Assembly: GCF_000703165.1 (NCBI RefSeq)
Contig: NZ_JNLQ01000002.1
Coordinates: 3,566,829-3,630,828, forward strand
Reading direction: 5' to 3'
Source of the DNA: Butyrivibrio sp. AE3004
GTDB lineage: Bacteria; Bacillota; Clostridia; Lachnospirales; Lachnospiraceae
Length of the DNA: 64,000 bases
Both the position numbers and the translations under genes were made by a program. Shown in pieces: positions 9,252 through 18,444 of this stretch (positions within the stretch are counted from its first letter, which is position 1; each line of letters opens with the position of its first letter). Under the pieces are notes generated by a model that made no database searches, was not told the origin of the DNA, and saw only the letters and a list, made by a program, of their open reading frames with translations.

Positions 9252-10229
9252 ATGAAAATAGTAGCGGCAGAAATTGACAGTGTTGGAAATGATATAGATT
9301 ACAGTGTGCTTTCCAAGGCAGGGGAGGTTTCTTTTTATAAGGATAAGATAACTGTTGAAAACGCAAAGGAGAGACTCAAGGATGTGGAAATTCTTTGCAT
9401 CAACAAGTCAAAGATCACAACTGAGATTCTTGACAGAACTCCTGACTTAAAGCTTATCTGCGAGTTTGCGACAGGTTTTGACAATGTTGATATTCATGAA
9501 TGCGCAAAAAGAGGAATTAAGGTTGCTAATGTTGCAGGGTATTCCACAATGTCGGTTGCACAGCACACATTTGCTCTTTTGTTTTATATCATGGAATCCT
9601 TAAAGGATTATGACGAATTTGTAAAAAGCGGTGATTATGCGGCACAGGAGCATTTTTGTAAGCTTGATATACCTTTTCATGAACTTGACAAAATGACCTG
9701 GGGAATTATTGGAATGGGTAATATCGGAAGGAAGGTTGCTCAGATAGCTACATCATTTGGCGCAAAAGTGATTTTTTATTCCGCATCAGGCAGGACTGCA
9801 CACAACAAAGAGGATGAGGCATATGAGATGGTAAGCTTTGATGAGCTTCTTGAAAAAAGTGATGTTTTGTCTATTCATTGCCCGCTCAGTGACAAGACAA
9901 GAAACCTTATTGATAAGGAAGCGCTTAAGAAAATGAAAAAGACTGCCATCCTCATAAATGTAGCCAGAGGACCGATAGTTAATGAAGAGGACCTGACAGA
10001 GGCCCTGTTAAATGATGAAATACAAGGGGCAGGTCTTGATGTTCTTGTGGTTGAGCCTATGAAAAAAGACAGTCCGCTTCTTAAAATACAGGACAGCAAA
10101 AAGCTGTTTATAACACCTCATATGGCATGGGCAAGCGTCGAAGCCAGGACCCGCTGCGTTCATGAGGTATTGGAAAATATTCTCGCTTTTAAAAGGGGCG
10201 AAAACAGGAATGTGATTAATATGTTATAA
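9252..10229 (+). CDS. D-isomer-specific 2-hydroxyacid dehydrogenase
   Basis: 325 aa, the usual family length. It has a split catalytic domain around an NAD(P)-binding Rossmann domain with GMGNIGRKVA (about 153-162). The catalytic triad is visible as R in NVARGP (about 237), E in VVEP (about 266) and H in TPHMAWAS (about 287). The AWAS context after the histidine is typical of glycerate dehydrogenase/hydroxypyruvate reductase members. The start at 9252 follows AAAGAGGG; the in-frame ATG at 9144 has no ribosome binding site. It follows the isomerase gene but is separated by a terminator, so a shared pathway (for example glycolaldehyde or hydroxypyruvate handling) is only suggested by position. 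Confidence 0.88.
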   Translation: MKIVAAEIDSVGNDIDYSVLSKAGEVSFYKDKITVENAKERLKDVEILCINKSKITTEILDRTPDLKLICEFATGFDNVDIHECAKRGIKVANVAGYSTMSVAQHTFALLFYIMESLKDYDEFVKSGDYAAQEHFCKLDIPFHELDKMTWGIIGMGNIGRKVAQIATSFGAKVIFYSASGRTAHNKEDEAYEMVSFDELLEKSDVLSIHCPLSDKTRNLIDKEALKKMKKTAILINVARGPIVNEEDLTEALLNDEIQGAGLDVLVVEPMKKDSPLLKIQDSKKLFITPHMAWASVEARTRCVHEVLENILAFKRGENRNVINML

Positions 10230-10236
10230 ACTATAG

Positions 10237-10274
10237 CTTCTTGAACCTATTTTAGAGATTGAGTTCAAGAAGCC
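10237..10274. terminator. Bidirectional hairpin between convergent genes
   Basis: GCTTCTTGAAC (10237-10247) and GTTCAAGAAGC (10264-10274) form a perfect 11-bp stem between the dehydrogenase and the convergent XRE gene. T-tracts are weak on both sides. Confidence 0.6.
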
Positions 10275-10275
10275 A

Positions 10276-10596
10276 TTATTCTGTTAAAAATGCATCGATA
10301 ACACTATTGACAGCGTTCTTCTGATGATCTGCTAAAAGTACATATTTTGAATTCAATTCGGCTAACTCGGTAGTAGTCTTACCTGTTTCCAATTGCTCTG
10401 AATCAGAGAAAAATTCAATAAGTGTTAAACCAAAGACATCGCAGATTCTTTCAATATTATCAATAGGGGGATATCTATTGAATTTAAAATAAGAATTCAA
10501 AGTAGATGAGGGAATATTTGCCTTTTTGGCAACTTGGTTCCTTGACATGTTATGCGATATTATGAGGTCATCAATTCGACCTAATGCATCAAACAT
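10276..10596 (-). CDS. XRE-family helix-turn-helix regulator
   Basis: 106-aa DNA-binding protein. Residues 8-63 are a Cro/CI-type HTH (IISHNMSRNQVAKKANIPSS, then LNSYFKFNRYPPIDNIERIC). The C-terminal 40 residues are a short helical tail that may aid dimerisation. GGAGG lies 9-10 bases before the start on the minus strand. It is divergent from the Uma2 gene across a 378-base gap. Upstream, TGCAATCA and TGGTTGCA (about 10628-10656) form an imperfect dyad that could be its own operator. The target is unknown. Confidence 0.8.
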   Translation of the reverse strand: MFDALGRIDDLIISHNMSRNQVAKKANIPSSTLNSYFKFNRYPPIDNIERICDVFGLTLIEFFSDSEQLETGKTTTELAELNSKYVLLADHQKNAVNSVIDAFLTE

Positions 10597-10974
10597 TATT
10601 GGTGCCTCCGTTTTGTAAAATTTAATTGTGCAATCATTATAATCTAATAAGAAATGGTTGCATATATATTATTATAAAACGTAAATACGATAGACAATAT
10701 GACACAAATGCGCTAAACTATAACGTAGATGCGATATGTTAGATGATAATTTAAGATATTGTCATGTTGTAAGAGTATTTCATGGGATTATCTCATGTTA
10801 TATCACTTTTTCTAATCACTTAAGGAAGGAGCGGGCATATTGCCCGCTCTTTCTGATGTAAAAATGTTATTTACAAAGTGATATTAAATGATATAATAAT
10901 ATATATTATATTATGTGATAGTATATAAAAATGCATATAAGTATATATACAAATAAATTTAAAGGAGCAGCATC
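10597..10974. other. 378-base gap with possible XRE operator and an isolated terminator
   Basis: AT-rich intergenic region. It contains the imperfect dyad near 10628-10656, related pieces ATACGATA, AATGCGCTA and ATGCGATA (10680-10740), and a clean intrinsic terminator GAGCGGGC-ATATT-GCCCGCTC (10829-10849) followed by TCTTTCT. No gene upstream on the plus strand needs this terminator, so a short untranslated transcript between about 10660 and 10850 is possible. No ORF is supported. Confidence 0.5.
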
Positions 10975-11550
10975 ATGTCAAAAGTAAATCCCAGAACAAT
11001 ATCAGAGTATTATGCATTACCGGGAGAATATAATGTTGAACTGATAGATGGAGTTTTTTATGAAGTCCCTGTGAAGGGGACGCTTCATCAGGATATAGCA
11101 TCATATTTTCATATATTGATAGGGGGCTATGTCAGGGAGCAGGGTATAGATTGTAAGGTTTATGAGGGACCGGTCGGTATCAGGATACTGCAGGATAACT
11201 ACAACATATTTAAACCTGATCTTTTTGCGGTTTTTAATAAGGTTATTATAGGCAGGGCCGGAATTTGCGGAGCTCCGGAATTCATAATAGAGATAATTAC
11301 CGATAAGGCATCAAGGCGTGCAATGAATGCCAAATTTGAGAGGTATTGTGATGCGAAGGTTAAGGAGTTATGGATAGTTGATGTTCAAGGCAGGAAGCTG
11401 GAATCCTACATATACAGCGGCGATAAGTATTTGAAAAAAGTGTATAACCTTGAGGGAGAGATACTGATAGGAACATTTAAAGAAAAGCTTAGCATTAACC
11501 TTAATGAAATAAATGATATTATTGAAGAATACGAGCTTATGAAGGACTGA
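10975..11550 (+). CDS. Uma2 family (DUF820) PD-(D/E)XK nuclease-like protein
   Basis: 191 aa. It follows the Uma2 pattern: an N-terminal YNVELIDGVFYEVPV strand pair, LHQDIASYF, then the core aspartate in KPDLFAV (about residue 80) and the acidic strand PEFIIEI (about 102), followed by KFERYCDAKVKELWIVD. The fold is that of restriction-type endonucleases, but no function is established and members often occur as isolated copies. The usual VEV(L/I)SPS segment is IEIITDK here, so the active site may be altered. An AAAGGAG site precedes the start. No linked toxin or phage gene is visible. Confidence 0.8.
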   Translation: MSKVNPRTISEYYALPGEYNVELIDGVFYEVPVKGTLHQDIASYFHILIGGYVREQGIDCKVYEGPVGIRILQDNYNIFKPDLFAVFNKVIIGRAGICGAPEFIIEIITDKASRRAMNAKFERYCDAKVKELWIVDVQGRKLESYIYSGDKYLKKVYNLEGEILIGTFKEKLSINLNEINDIIEEYELMKD

Positions 11551-11789
11551 CCGAGAGCATGAGGTGCTTTGTCTGAATTGATTTTCCGATTTGGGCGAAA
11601 TTGATTTTATTATTGACGAAAATGAATCTAATCTGAAGGCCTGCGGGGATAAACTTTATATGAATAGGACTTTGACAATCGACAGGAATAAAGAAAATTA
11701 CAACTCAGATTGTTTTTATGGTTTTTGTGAAGTATCATATAATAGGTTTGAAAAAAGAACTAAAGGTGAAATAGTGAAGGAGAATTACT

Positions 11790-13016
11790 ATGACATTAGA
11801 AGAAGCAAAGAAGAAACTTGAAGCCAACGGACAGATGCACGTTCTCAAATATTATGACGAGCTTTCAGAGGAAGAGAAGGCTGCACTCATACAGCAGATA
11901 GATGAGACGGACTTCGAAGTTTTGAAAAATGCAAAGAATCTTGGACACGGTTCTGAGAGAGGCAAGTTTGAACCTCTTGCATGCATGCAGCTTTCAGAGA
12001 TTGAAAAGAGAAAAGATGAGTTCAACAAAATCGGTACAGATGCTATTAAGGCAGGTAAGGTAGCTGCATGTCTTCTTGCCGGCGGTATGGGTACAAGACT
12101 TGGATCAGATGATCCTAAGGGAATGTACAATATAGGTCTTACAAAGGAAGTATTCATTTTCCAGCGTATCATCGAGAACCTTCTTGATGTGGTTAACGCT
12201 ACAGGATCATGGATTCATCTCTTCATCATGACAAGTGAGAAGAATCATGAGAAGACAGTGAACTTCCTTACTGAAAAGAATTTCTTTGGCTATAAAGCTG
12301 ATAAGGTTACTTTCTTTAAGCAGGATATGGCACCCGCTTCAGACTATGAAGGCAAAGTTTATATGGAAGGAAAAGGACGTATTTCCACATCACCTAACGG
12401 AAATGCAGGATGGTTTTCTTCAATGATCAAGGCCGGTCTTGATAAGACTCTTCATGCTGAGGGTATTGAGTGGGTTAATATCTTCGCTGTTGACAATGTT
12501 CTTCAGAGAATCTGCGATCCCTGCTTTGTTGGTGCGACAATAGATCAGAAGGCTGAGGTAGGAGCTAAGGTTGTTAAGAAGAATGCTCCCGATGAAGGTG
12601 TTGGAGTTATGTGCCTTGAAGATGGCAAGCCTTCTATTGTTGAGTACTATGAGCTTACACAGGATATGATGGATGCCAAGGATGAAGCAGGTGATCCCGC
12701 TTACAACTATGGTGTTATTCTGAACTATCTCTTCAATGTACCGGCTCTTGAGCGTATTGCGAAGAACGAGCTTCCTCTTCACGTTGTTGAGAAGAAGATT
12801 CCTTATATCAATGAAAACGGTGAGTATATAAAACCTGAGACACCTAACGGATGCAAATTTGAGCAGCTTGTTCTTGATATGATCCATGAGCTTGACAGCT
12901 GCGTACCTTACGAAGTTGTTCGTGAGCATGAGTTTGCTCCTATCAAGAATAAGACAGGTAAAGATTCAGTAGAGTCAGCAAGAGAGCTCTGCAAGAAGAA
13001 TGGCATAGAACTGTAA
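11790..13016 (+). CDS. UDPGP-type UTP:sugar-1-phosphate uridylyltransferase
   Basis: 408-aa cytosolic enzyme related to eukaryotic-type UDP-glucose/UDP-N-acetylhexosamine pyrophosphorylases. The nucleotide-binding signature [16 protein letters not shown] lies at about residues 95-110, followed by the [13 protein letters not shown] region and the conserved C-terminal [10 protein letters not shown]. It is distinct from bacterial GalU. The start follows AAGGAG. galE begins 65 bases downstream with its own ribosome binding site, so the two probably form an operon interconverting UDP-glucose/UDP-galactose (or the N-acetylated forms) for polysaccharide synthesis or galactose use. Confidence 0.88.
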   Translation: MTLEEAKKKLEANGQMHVLKYYDELSEEEKAALIQQIDETDFEVLKNAKNLGHGSERGKFEPLACMQLSEIEKRKDEFNKIGTDAIKAGKVAACLLAGGMGTRLGSDDPKGMYNIGLTKEVFIFQRIIENLLDVVNATGSWIHLFIMTSEKNHEKTVNFLTEKNFFGYKADKVTFFKQDMAPASDYEGKVYMEGKGRISTSPNGNAGWFSSMIKAGLDKTLHAEGIEWVNIFAVDNVLQRICDPCFVGATIDQKAEVGAKVVKKNAPDEGVGVMCLEDGKPSIVEYYELTQDMMDAKDEAGDPAYNYGVILNYLFNVPALERIAKNELPLHVVEKKIPYINENGEYIKPETPNGCKFEQLVLDMIHELDSCVPYEVVREHEFAPIKNKTGKDSVESARELCKKNGIEL

Positions 13017-13080
13017 ACTAAAAAATGCTCCTATGTTTGGAACTGCTTTTATAAATGAGGAGTATAGTGGAGGAAAAAAT

Positions 13081-14097
13081 ATGGCAATATTGGTAACAGG
13101 TGGTGCAGGATATATTGGGAGCCACACAGTAGTAGAACTTCAGAATGCCGGCTATGATGTAGTAGTAATGGACAACCTTGCTAATGCAAGTGAGAAAGTT
13201 ATTGGACGTGTTGAAGCAATAACAGGTAAAAAGGTTCCTTTTTATAAGGCAGATATTCGTGACAGAGAAGGCCTTGAGGAAATCTTCAATAAAGAGAAGA
13301 TTGATTCGGTTATCCACTTTGCAGGTCTTAAGGCAGTTGGTGAGTCTGTTCAGAAGCCTTGGGAATACTATGAAAACAACATAGGCGGAACACTTACTCT
13401 TGTAGATGTTATGAGAAAACACGGATGCAAGAACATCATCTTCTCATCATCCGCTACAGTATATGGCAATCCTGCTTTTATTCCGATCACAGAGGAATGC
13501 CCCAAGGGACAGTGCACAAATCCTTATGGCTGGACAAAATCAATGCTTGAGCAGGTTCTTTCCGATATACAGTATGCCGATCCTGAATGGAATGTAGTTC
13601 TCCTTAGATACTTCAATCCTATCGGTGCTCACAAGAGCGGAACTATTGGCGAGAATCCCAATGGTATTCCGAACAACCTTATGCCTTATATTACACAGGT
13701 AGCAGTAGGAAGACTTCCTAAGCTTAATGTATTCGGTAACGATTATGATACTCCCGATGGCACCGGCGTACGTGATTATATCCATGTCGTTGACCTTGCT
13801 GTTGGACATGTTAAGGCTCTTAAGAAGCTTGAGCCCGGCTGCGGTCTTTCAATCTACAACCTTGGAACAGGTGTTGGTTACAGTGTTCTTGACATTGTTA
13901 AGAATTTTGAAGAAGCCAACGGTGTTAAGATTCCTTATGAGATTCAGCCCAGACGTGCAGGTGATATAGCAACATGCTATTCAAATGCTGATAAAGCTGA
14001 GAAGGAGCTTGGATGGAAGGCTCAGAACGGAATTCGCGAGATGTGCGAGGACTCATGGAGATGGCAGAGCCAGAATCCTAACGGTTACGAGGATTAA
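13081..14097 (+). CDS. galE: UDP-glucose 4-epimerase
   Basis: 338-aa short-chain dehydrogenase/reductase. It has an N-terminal NAD-binding [10 protein letters not shown] (6-15), the catalytic YGWTK (Y about 148, K about 152) and the C-terminal [18 protein letters not shown] segment (here [14 protein letters not shown]). It interconverts UDP-glucose and UDP-galactose. The start at 13081 follows GGAGG and gives the canonical [13 protein letters not shown]; an in-frame ATG at 13033 is not supported. It lies downstream of the uridylyltransferase gene and is followed by a hairpin. Confidence 0.95.
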   Translation: MAILVTGGAGYIGSHTVVELQNAGYDVVVMDNLANASEKVIGRVEAITGKKVPFYKADIRDREGLEEIFNKEKIDSVIHFAGLKAVGESVQKPWEYYENNIGGTLTLVDVMRKHGCKNIIFSSSATVYGNPAFIPITEECPKGQCTNPYGWTKSMLEQVLSDIQYADPEWNVVLLRYFNPIGAHKSGTIGENPNGIPNNLMPYITQVAVGRLPKLNVFGNDYDTPDGTGVRDYIHVVDLAVGHVKALKKLEPGCGLSIYNLGTGVGYSVLDIVKNFEEANGVKIPYEIQPRRAGDIATCYSNADKAEKELGWKAQNGIREMCEDSWRWQSQNPNGYED

Positions 14098-14109
14098 TTT
14101 GATTTTTAT

Positions 14110-14138
14110 AAAGGGAAGGTCTCTGGCCTTCCCTTATT
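14110..14138 (+). terminator. Terminator after galE
   Basis: AAGGGAAGG and CCTTCCCTT form a 9-bp stem with a 6-base loop, followed by the AT-rich ATTTAT. The T-run is short, so some read-through into the next small gene is possible. Confidence 0.65.
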
Positions 14139-14149
14139 TATGAGGTTTT

Positions 14150-14428
14150 ATGTTTAAACTTTGGGTACGACTTATTAATGATAATCATCTTTTAAAAGAT
14201 ACTGTAATAGAAGATAATTCTATGGATACCAGAACACATAAGGTAATGAATGCTATTGAGAAGGCATGCTATGATCTGGATCTTAGCAAACCGATATGGT
14301 TAAAGGCTACAGTACATGATTTTCAGCTTCATAATAAATGCAGATTTACGAAGGATGCGTTTATTGAAGAGATTCCGTTTGATTATATGGAAATACAAGT
14401 CATAGAAGAGGATGACTTTTATTACTAG
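14150..14428 (+). CDS. Small conserved protein of unknown function
   Basis: 92-aa acidic cytosolic protein with no signal peptide or membrane segment. I recognise the type from Lachnospiraceae genomes: MFKLWVRLINDNHLLKDTVI near the start, DTRTHKVMNAIEKACYDLDL in the middle and an acidic tail, FDYMEIQVIEEDDFYY. No function is known to me and no domain is evident. TGAGG precedes the start. It is positioned just after the galE hairpin and before htrA. Confidence 0.7.
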   Translation: MFKLWVRLINDNHLLKDTVIEDNSMDTRTHKVMNAIEKACYDLDLSKPIWLKATVHDFQLHNKCRFTKDAFIEEIPFDYMEIQVIEEDDFYY

Positions 14429-14532
14429 ACATAGTATGGTTTTTTATACAATCTGAAAATATTTCCCCAAGCAGATCGATACTGATATTTAGTTTCGCTT
14501 AAGCAAGGGGAAACATTTTTTTGATACTTTTA

Positions 14533-14563
14533 TCACAATTTCGTCACAATCTCTTTCTATACT
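14533..14563 (+). promoter_or_regulatory. htrA promoter with PhoB/OmpR-type direct repeat
   Basis: TCACAAT occurs at 14533-14539 and again at 14544-14550, an 11-bp period (7-bp repeats with a 4-bp gap), and is followed 7 bases later by TATACT (14558-14563). There is no good -35 hexamer. This is the geometry of a response-regulator-activated promoter, fitting a stress-induced htrA gene. Confidence 0.55.
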
Positions 14564-14641
14564 GAATACGTAGTAAAGAAATAAAGAAATAAAAAAATAA
14601 TTTATCAATATTAATCAAGTCAAGGAAAGAGGTAATGGATA

Positions 14642-16564
14642 ATGTTTGATAATGAAAATAATGAACAGAACAAGATGGAAATTGAAGAAAAAAGAGAAAC
14701 TGAAGTTAGCTCCACAAGCGGCAATGGTCAGGATATCAAGAGAGAAAATGAAACTCCGACAACAAATAGCAGTCCTTACGTTGTAGGCAGCCCGAACAAT
14801 GCATATGGTAGCAACCAGGGAATTACATATGGCACAGGCAGTCAGAACAGCACATATGGCACAGGTAATCAGAACAGTACTTATGGTACAGGCAGTCAGA
14901 ATAATACATATGGCAGCAGCAATACCTACGGAACAGGTTCTTATAACCAGAATAGCAATACAGGATCCTATGGAAATTATAACGGGATGAATAACACAAA
15001 TAATGGCTATTCACAGAACGGAGGAACCTATGGTAATTACAACTACAATAACCAGGGTACCTACGGCAATTATCAATACACATATAATCAGCCGGGCATG
15101 AATGGTGGAAACGGTCCTGTGAAAAAGAATAACGGCAAGAAAGTTGCAGCAGTTATTGCGGCTGCTCTTGTTTTGAGCCTGGGACTTGGTGCAGGCTATT
15201 ACAGTATGACAAAGATAACACAGATGCCTGCTATTGAACAATCCAAGGATCAGGCTGATGCGGCAGATAAGGCAAAGGCAGCTGACAAGAACATTGAGGA
15301 ATCCACTGCAAAGGCTGATTCATCAAGCGCTGCAGAAGTAGATAAGAGCACAACTTCGGACGCTGTAATCGGAGAAAACGCTGAGGCAGGTATTTCCAAG
15401 ACTCAGACCGTAGAGAATTCCAAGACAGTAGTTACTGATGTTACACAGGTTGTTGAAGAAGCAATGCCTGCAATGGTTTCAATCAACAATAATTACACAC
15501 AGTCTGCGTCATATTTTGGACAGACTTACAGCCAGGAGCTTACAGCTTCAGGTTCAGGTATCATTGTTGGAACAAATGACAGCGAGCTTTTGATTGCTAC
15601 CAACTATCACGTAATTGAAGGTGCTGATTCTCTTGAAGTACTTTTTGTAGATGAGAATACTGCAAAGGCAGAGGTTAAAGGTACAGATTCAAATATGGAT
15701 CTTGCAGTTATAGCAGTACAGCTTTCTGACCTTAGCGCTTCAACAAGAGATGCCATAGCTATTGCAACACTTGGTGATTCAGATGCGCTTACACTTGGTG
15801 AGCCTGCAATCGCAATAGGTAATGCGCTTGGTTATGGACAGTCTGTAACTACAGGTGTTATCAGTGCAGTAAACCGTGCTATTGACCTGGACGACAGTAG
15901 GAAGGGTACATTCATTCAGACAAGTGCTGCAATCAACCCCGGAAATTCAGGCGGCGCACTTCTTAACATCAGTGGTGAGGTCATTGGTATCAATTCCAAC
16001 AAGATTGGTGGAGAAGCAATTGAAGGTATGGGTTATGCTATCCCGATTTCAACAGCAAAGCCTATTATCCAGCAGCTTATGACAGAAAAGACACGTTCAA
16101 AGGTTTCAGAGGAGCAGAGAGGCTATCTTGGAATCTCAGGTGTAAGCGTAACTTCCGATGTATCACAGATGTATGGTCTTCCTCTTGGTGTTTATGTAGC
16201 AGCCGTATCTGCTGATGGCGGAGCAAAGAGCGCAGGAATCCAGGAAGGCGATATCATTACCACATTTGATGGAAAAGAGATTTCATCAATGGATGATCTT
16301 CAGAACAAGCTTGCATATTATGAAGCAGGTGAAACAGTTACTGTAACTGTTAAGAGACAGGCTTCCGGCGGATATCAGGATCAGGAGATTTCCGTAACAC
16401 TTGGATCAAAGCAGACTGTTCAGTCAGATGCTACTGATGGCAAGACTTATCAGGGAGAGAAAACACCTGATGCCAATGGTGGAAATGGTCAGGATGAAGG
16501 ACAGCAGAATGGAATTAATCCTTTTGGAAATCCTTTCGGATTTGGATTTAGTTTTGGAAACTGA
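14642..16564 (+). CDS. HtrA/DegP-like membrane-anchored serine protease
   Basis: 640 aa. Residues 1-160 are a low-complexity cytosolic tail rich in Gly, Tyr, Asn, Ser and Thr, including three 9-residue repeats of the type TYGTGSQNS. One membrane segment (about 167-189) is followed by an Ala/Lys-rich linker. The extracellular trypsin-like domain (about 260-480) has the triad H323 (TNYHVIEGA), D353 (SNMDLAVI) and S436 (NPGNSGGAL), and a PDZ domain follows (about 490-590). The C-terminus is Gly/Asn/Phe rich. It should degrade misfolded envelope proteins. The long repetitive N-terminus is unusual for HtrA. The start follows AAAGAGGT. Confidence 0.92.
   Translation: MFDNENNEQNKMEIEEKRETEVSSTSGNGQDIKRENETPTTNSSPYVVGSPNNAYGSNQGITYGTGSQNSTYGTGNQNSTYGTGSQNNTYGSSNTYGTGSYNQNSNTGSYGNYNGMNNTNNGYSQNGGTYGNYNYNNQGTYGNYQYTYNQPGMNGGNGPVKKNNGKKVAAVIAAALVLSLGLGAGYYSMTKITQMPAIEQSKDQADAADKAKAADKNIEESTAKADSSSAAEVDKSTTSDAVIGENAEAGISKTQTVENSKTVVTDVTQVVEEAMPAMVSINNNYTQSASYFGQTYSQELTASGSGIIVGTNDSELLIATNYHVIEGADSLEVLFVDENTAKAEVKGTDSNMDLAVIAVQLSDLSASTRDAIAIATLGDSDALTLGEPAIAIGNALGYGQSVTTGVISAVNRAIDLDDSRKGTFIQTSAAINPGNSGGALLNISGEVIGINSNKIGGEAIEGMGYAIPISTAKPIIQQLMTEKTRSKVSEEQRGYLGISGVSVTSDVSQMYGLPLGVYVAAVSADGGAKSAGIQEGDIITTFDGKEISSMDDLQNKLAYYEAGETVTVTVKRQASGGYQDQEISVTLGSKQTVQSDATDGKTYQGEKTPDANGGNGQDEGQQNGINPFGNPFGFGFSFGN
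14825..14905 (+). repeat. Three in-frame 27-bp repeats in htrA
   Basis: Units at 14825-14851, 14852-14878 and 14879-14905 each encode a 9-residue TYGTGxQNx block. They lie in the cytosolic low-complexity tail and could vary in number between strains. Confidence 0.85.
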
Positions 16565-16601
16565 TTTATATAATCAACAATAATATGTCAGATATGCTTA
16601 G

Positions 16602-16641
16602 CTGCCATCGGGGATCACCCGATGGCAGTTTTGTCTTTTTT
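16602..16641 (+). terminator. Intrinsic terminator after htrA
   Basis: CTGCCATCGGG (16602-16612) and CCCGATGGCAG (16618-16628) form a perfect 11-bp stem with a 5-base loop, followed by TTTTGTCTTTTTT. Confidence 0.92.
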
Positions 16642-16654
16642 ATTCTTTCTTAAC

Positions 16655-16683
16655 TTGATAGAGGTGTCAGGTGTGAATATAAT
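16655..16683 (+). promoter_or_regulatory. Promoter of the clpX gene
   Basis: TTGATA (16655-16660), a 17-base spacer and TATAAT (16678-16683) lie about 48 bases upstream of the clpX start and downstream of the htrA terminator. Confidence 0.75.
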
Positions 16684-16730
16684 TAGATTATATGCGAAAT
16701 AAGAGATTTTAGCCGAGATGGAGATAAAGA

Positions 16731-18272
16731 ATGAGCGATAGATTTGATAATAACGGAAATGATGAATTTGATTTCAGAGAAGTTAAAGATTCCGAAGATA
16801 GTAGTGACGTAGTATCATCAGATGCAACTAATGATGATAAGAAGGACACTTCAGATAAAAAAGAAAGTGAGTATGAGGATGTTTGCTTTATGTGCAGACG
16901 TCCTGAGAGCAAGGCGGGGAAGATGTTCCATCTTCCAAACGGCATTTGTGTTTGTGATGATTGTATGCATAAGACAATGGATACTGTCAGCCAGTTCGAT
17001 TATCAGAATCTTTTGAATAATCCGAATCTGATGAATGAGCTTAACAAACATAGCGGTATGCCGGGACTTAGTTTTATGGATTTCGGTGATTTTATGAATA
17101 CAGGTGGAATTCCCAATTCTCAGAAGATCAAGAAGAAAAAGGAAGAGGATATTAAGGTAAAGCCCGAGTTTAATATCGAGAATATGCCTGCACCCCATAA
17201 AATAAAGGGCAAGCTTGACGAATTTGTAATAGGCCAGGAGAAGGCTAAGAAGATAATTTCGGTAGCTGTTTACAACCACTATAAACGTGTAAAAACAGGT
17301 ACTATGGATGACATAGAAATAGAGAAGTCAAATATTCTTATGATCGGACCTACCGGAAGCGGTAAGACTTATCTTGTAAAAACGCTGGCAAAGCTTCTTG
17401 ATGTTCCGCTTGCGATTGCTGATGCAACTTCACTTACAGAAGCCGGTTACATCGGTGATGATATAGAAAGCGTTGTAAGTAAGCTTCTTGCAGCAGCCGG
17501 AAATGATATTGACAGAGCCCAGCAGGGAATCATTTTTATTGATGAGATAGATAAAATTGCAAAGAAGAAGAATACCACATCGAGAGATGTAAGCGGAGAA
17601 TCTGTACAGCAGGGTATGCTTAAGCTTCTTGAAGGTGCAGATGTAGAAGTTCCTGTAGGTGCAAGCAGTAAAAATGCTATGGTTCCGATGGCTACAGTAA
17701 ATACCAGAAATATCCTGTTTATCTGTGGCGGAGCCTTCCCGGATCTTGAAGAGATTATAAAGCAGAGACTGAATAAGCAGACATCAATTGGTTTTGATGC
17801 AGACCTCAAGGATAAGTGGGATAAAGACCCTGACCTTATTACCAAGGTTACTGTAGATGACCTTAAGAAGTTCGGAATGATTCCTGAGTTTTTAGGAAGA
17901 CTTCCGATTGTATGCACGCTTAAAGGCCTTTCAAAGGAAATGCTCGTGCAGATCCTTAGGGAGCCTAAGAATGCTATTTTGAAGCAGTATCAAAAGCTTC
18001 TTGCCTTCGATGAGGTTAATCTGGAATTTGACGATGACGCTCTTGATGCTATAGCTGAAAAGGCCATGGAGAAAGAGACAGGCGCCAGAGCTCTTCGTGC
18101 GATCATAGAGGAATTTATGCTTGATATCATGTATGAGATTCCAAAGGATGATAATATCGGAAGTGTTACGATAACAGGAGATTATATCAGAGGAAAGGGT
18201 GGCCCGAGAATAGAGCTTAGGACTACCGAGGTTCCAAAGGCGATTCCGCTTAAGGATTCCGAGAATAAATAA
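16731..18272 (+). CDS. clpX: ClpX-type AAA+ unfoldase with extended N-terminus
   Basis: 513 aa, about 90 longer than typical ClpX. After an acidic 50-residue tail there is a zinc finger (C52, C55, C75, C78), then a linker rich in Met, Asn and Lys. The AAA+ core has Walker A GPTGSGKT (206-213), the pore loop GYIGDD (about 239-244), Walker B FIDEID (269-274) and the sensor-2 GARALR. TSIGF matches the ClpP-binding IGF loop, so it should partner ClpP to unfold and feed substrates. The extended acidic tail and variant pore loop (GYVG in most ClpX) suggest a second, specialised ClpX; no clpP is adjacent in this window. It has its own promoter and terminator. Confidence 0.88.
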   Translation: MSDRFDNNGNDEFDFREVKDSEDSSDVVSSDATNDDKKDTSDKKESEYEDVCFMCRRPESKAGKMFHLPNGICVCDDCMHKTMDTVSQFDYQNLLNNPNLMNELNKHSGMPGLSFMDFGDFMNTGGIPNSQKIKKKKEEDIKVKPEFNIENMPAPHKIKGKLDEFVIGQEKAKKIISVAVYNHYKRVKTGTMDDIEIEKSNILMIGPTGSGKTYLVKTLAKLLDVPLAIADATSLTEAGYIGDDIESVVSKLLAAAGNDIDRAQQGIIFIDEIDKIAKKKNTTSRDVSGESVQQGMLKLLEGADVEVPVGASSKNAMVPMATVNTRNILFICGGAFPDLEEIIKQRLNKQTSIGFDADLKDKWDKDPDLITKVTVDDLKKFGMIPEFLGRLPIVCTLKGLSKEMLVQILREPKNAILKQYQKLLAFDEVNLEFDDDALDAIAEKAMEKETGARALRAIIEEFMLDIMYEIPKDDNIGSVTITGDYIRGKGGPRIELRTTEVPKAIPLKDSENK

Positions 18273-18281
18273 AAGCATTAA

Positions 18282-18320
18282 AAAGCTGACAGAATGTTGA
18301 ACTCATCTGTCAGCTTTATT
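18282..18320. terminator. Terminator between clpX and carbamate kinase gene
   Basis: AAAGCTGACAGA (18282-18293) and TCTGTCAGCTTT (18306-18317) form a 12-bp stem, followed by ATTATTT on the plus strand and TTAATG on the minus strand. It probably works mainly for clpX. Confidence 0.8.
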
Positions 18321-18331
18321 ATTTGAGCAGA

Positions 18332-18407
18332 GCACTTAGCGAGGTGTTTTCGAGCTTAGTGCGAGCCATGCAAGTCAACTTGGCGAGGTATTATCGAGCC
18401 TAGTTGA
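18332..18407 (+). repeat. Family B structured repeat, copies 1 and 2
   Basis: Copy 1 (18332-18362) pairs GCACT-T-AGC with GCT-T-AGTGC. Copy 2 (18375-18407) pairs TCAACT-T-GGC with GCC-T-AGTTGA. Both keep a T/T mismatch and a GAGGT(N)CGA-type loop, while the stems change in a compensating manner. A third copy is at 35875-35903. Confidence 0.75.
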
Positions 18408-18444
18408 GCTTGTTTGAGTAGAGCACGTAGTGAAAATCACAGTC

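Noticed and set aside
11591..11821. 76-codon ORF before the uridylyltransferase gene
   Set aside because: It has no ribosome binding site, overlaps the start of the next gene and shows no recognisable pattern.
12420..12929. 169-codon ORF antisense to the uridylyltransferase
   Set aside because: It is a shadow of a well-supported gene and its protein is a low-complexity mirror of frequent codons. The same holds for other antisense ORFs, such as those opposite lysS and tex.
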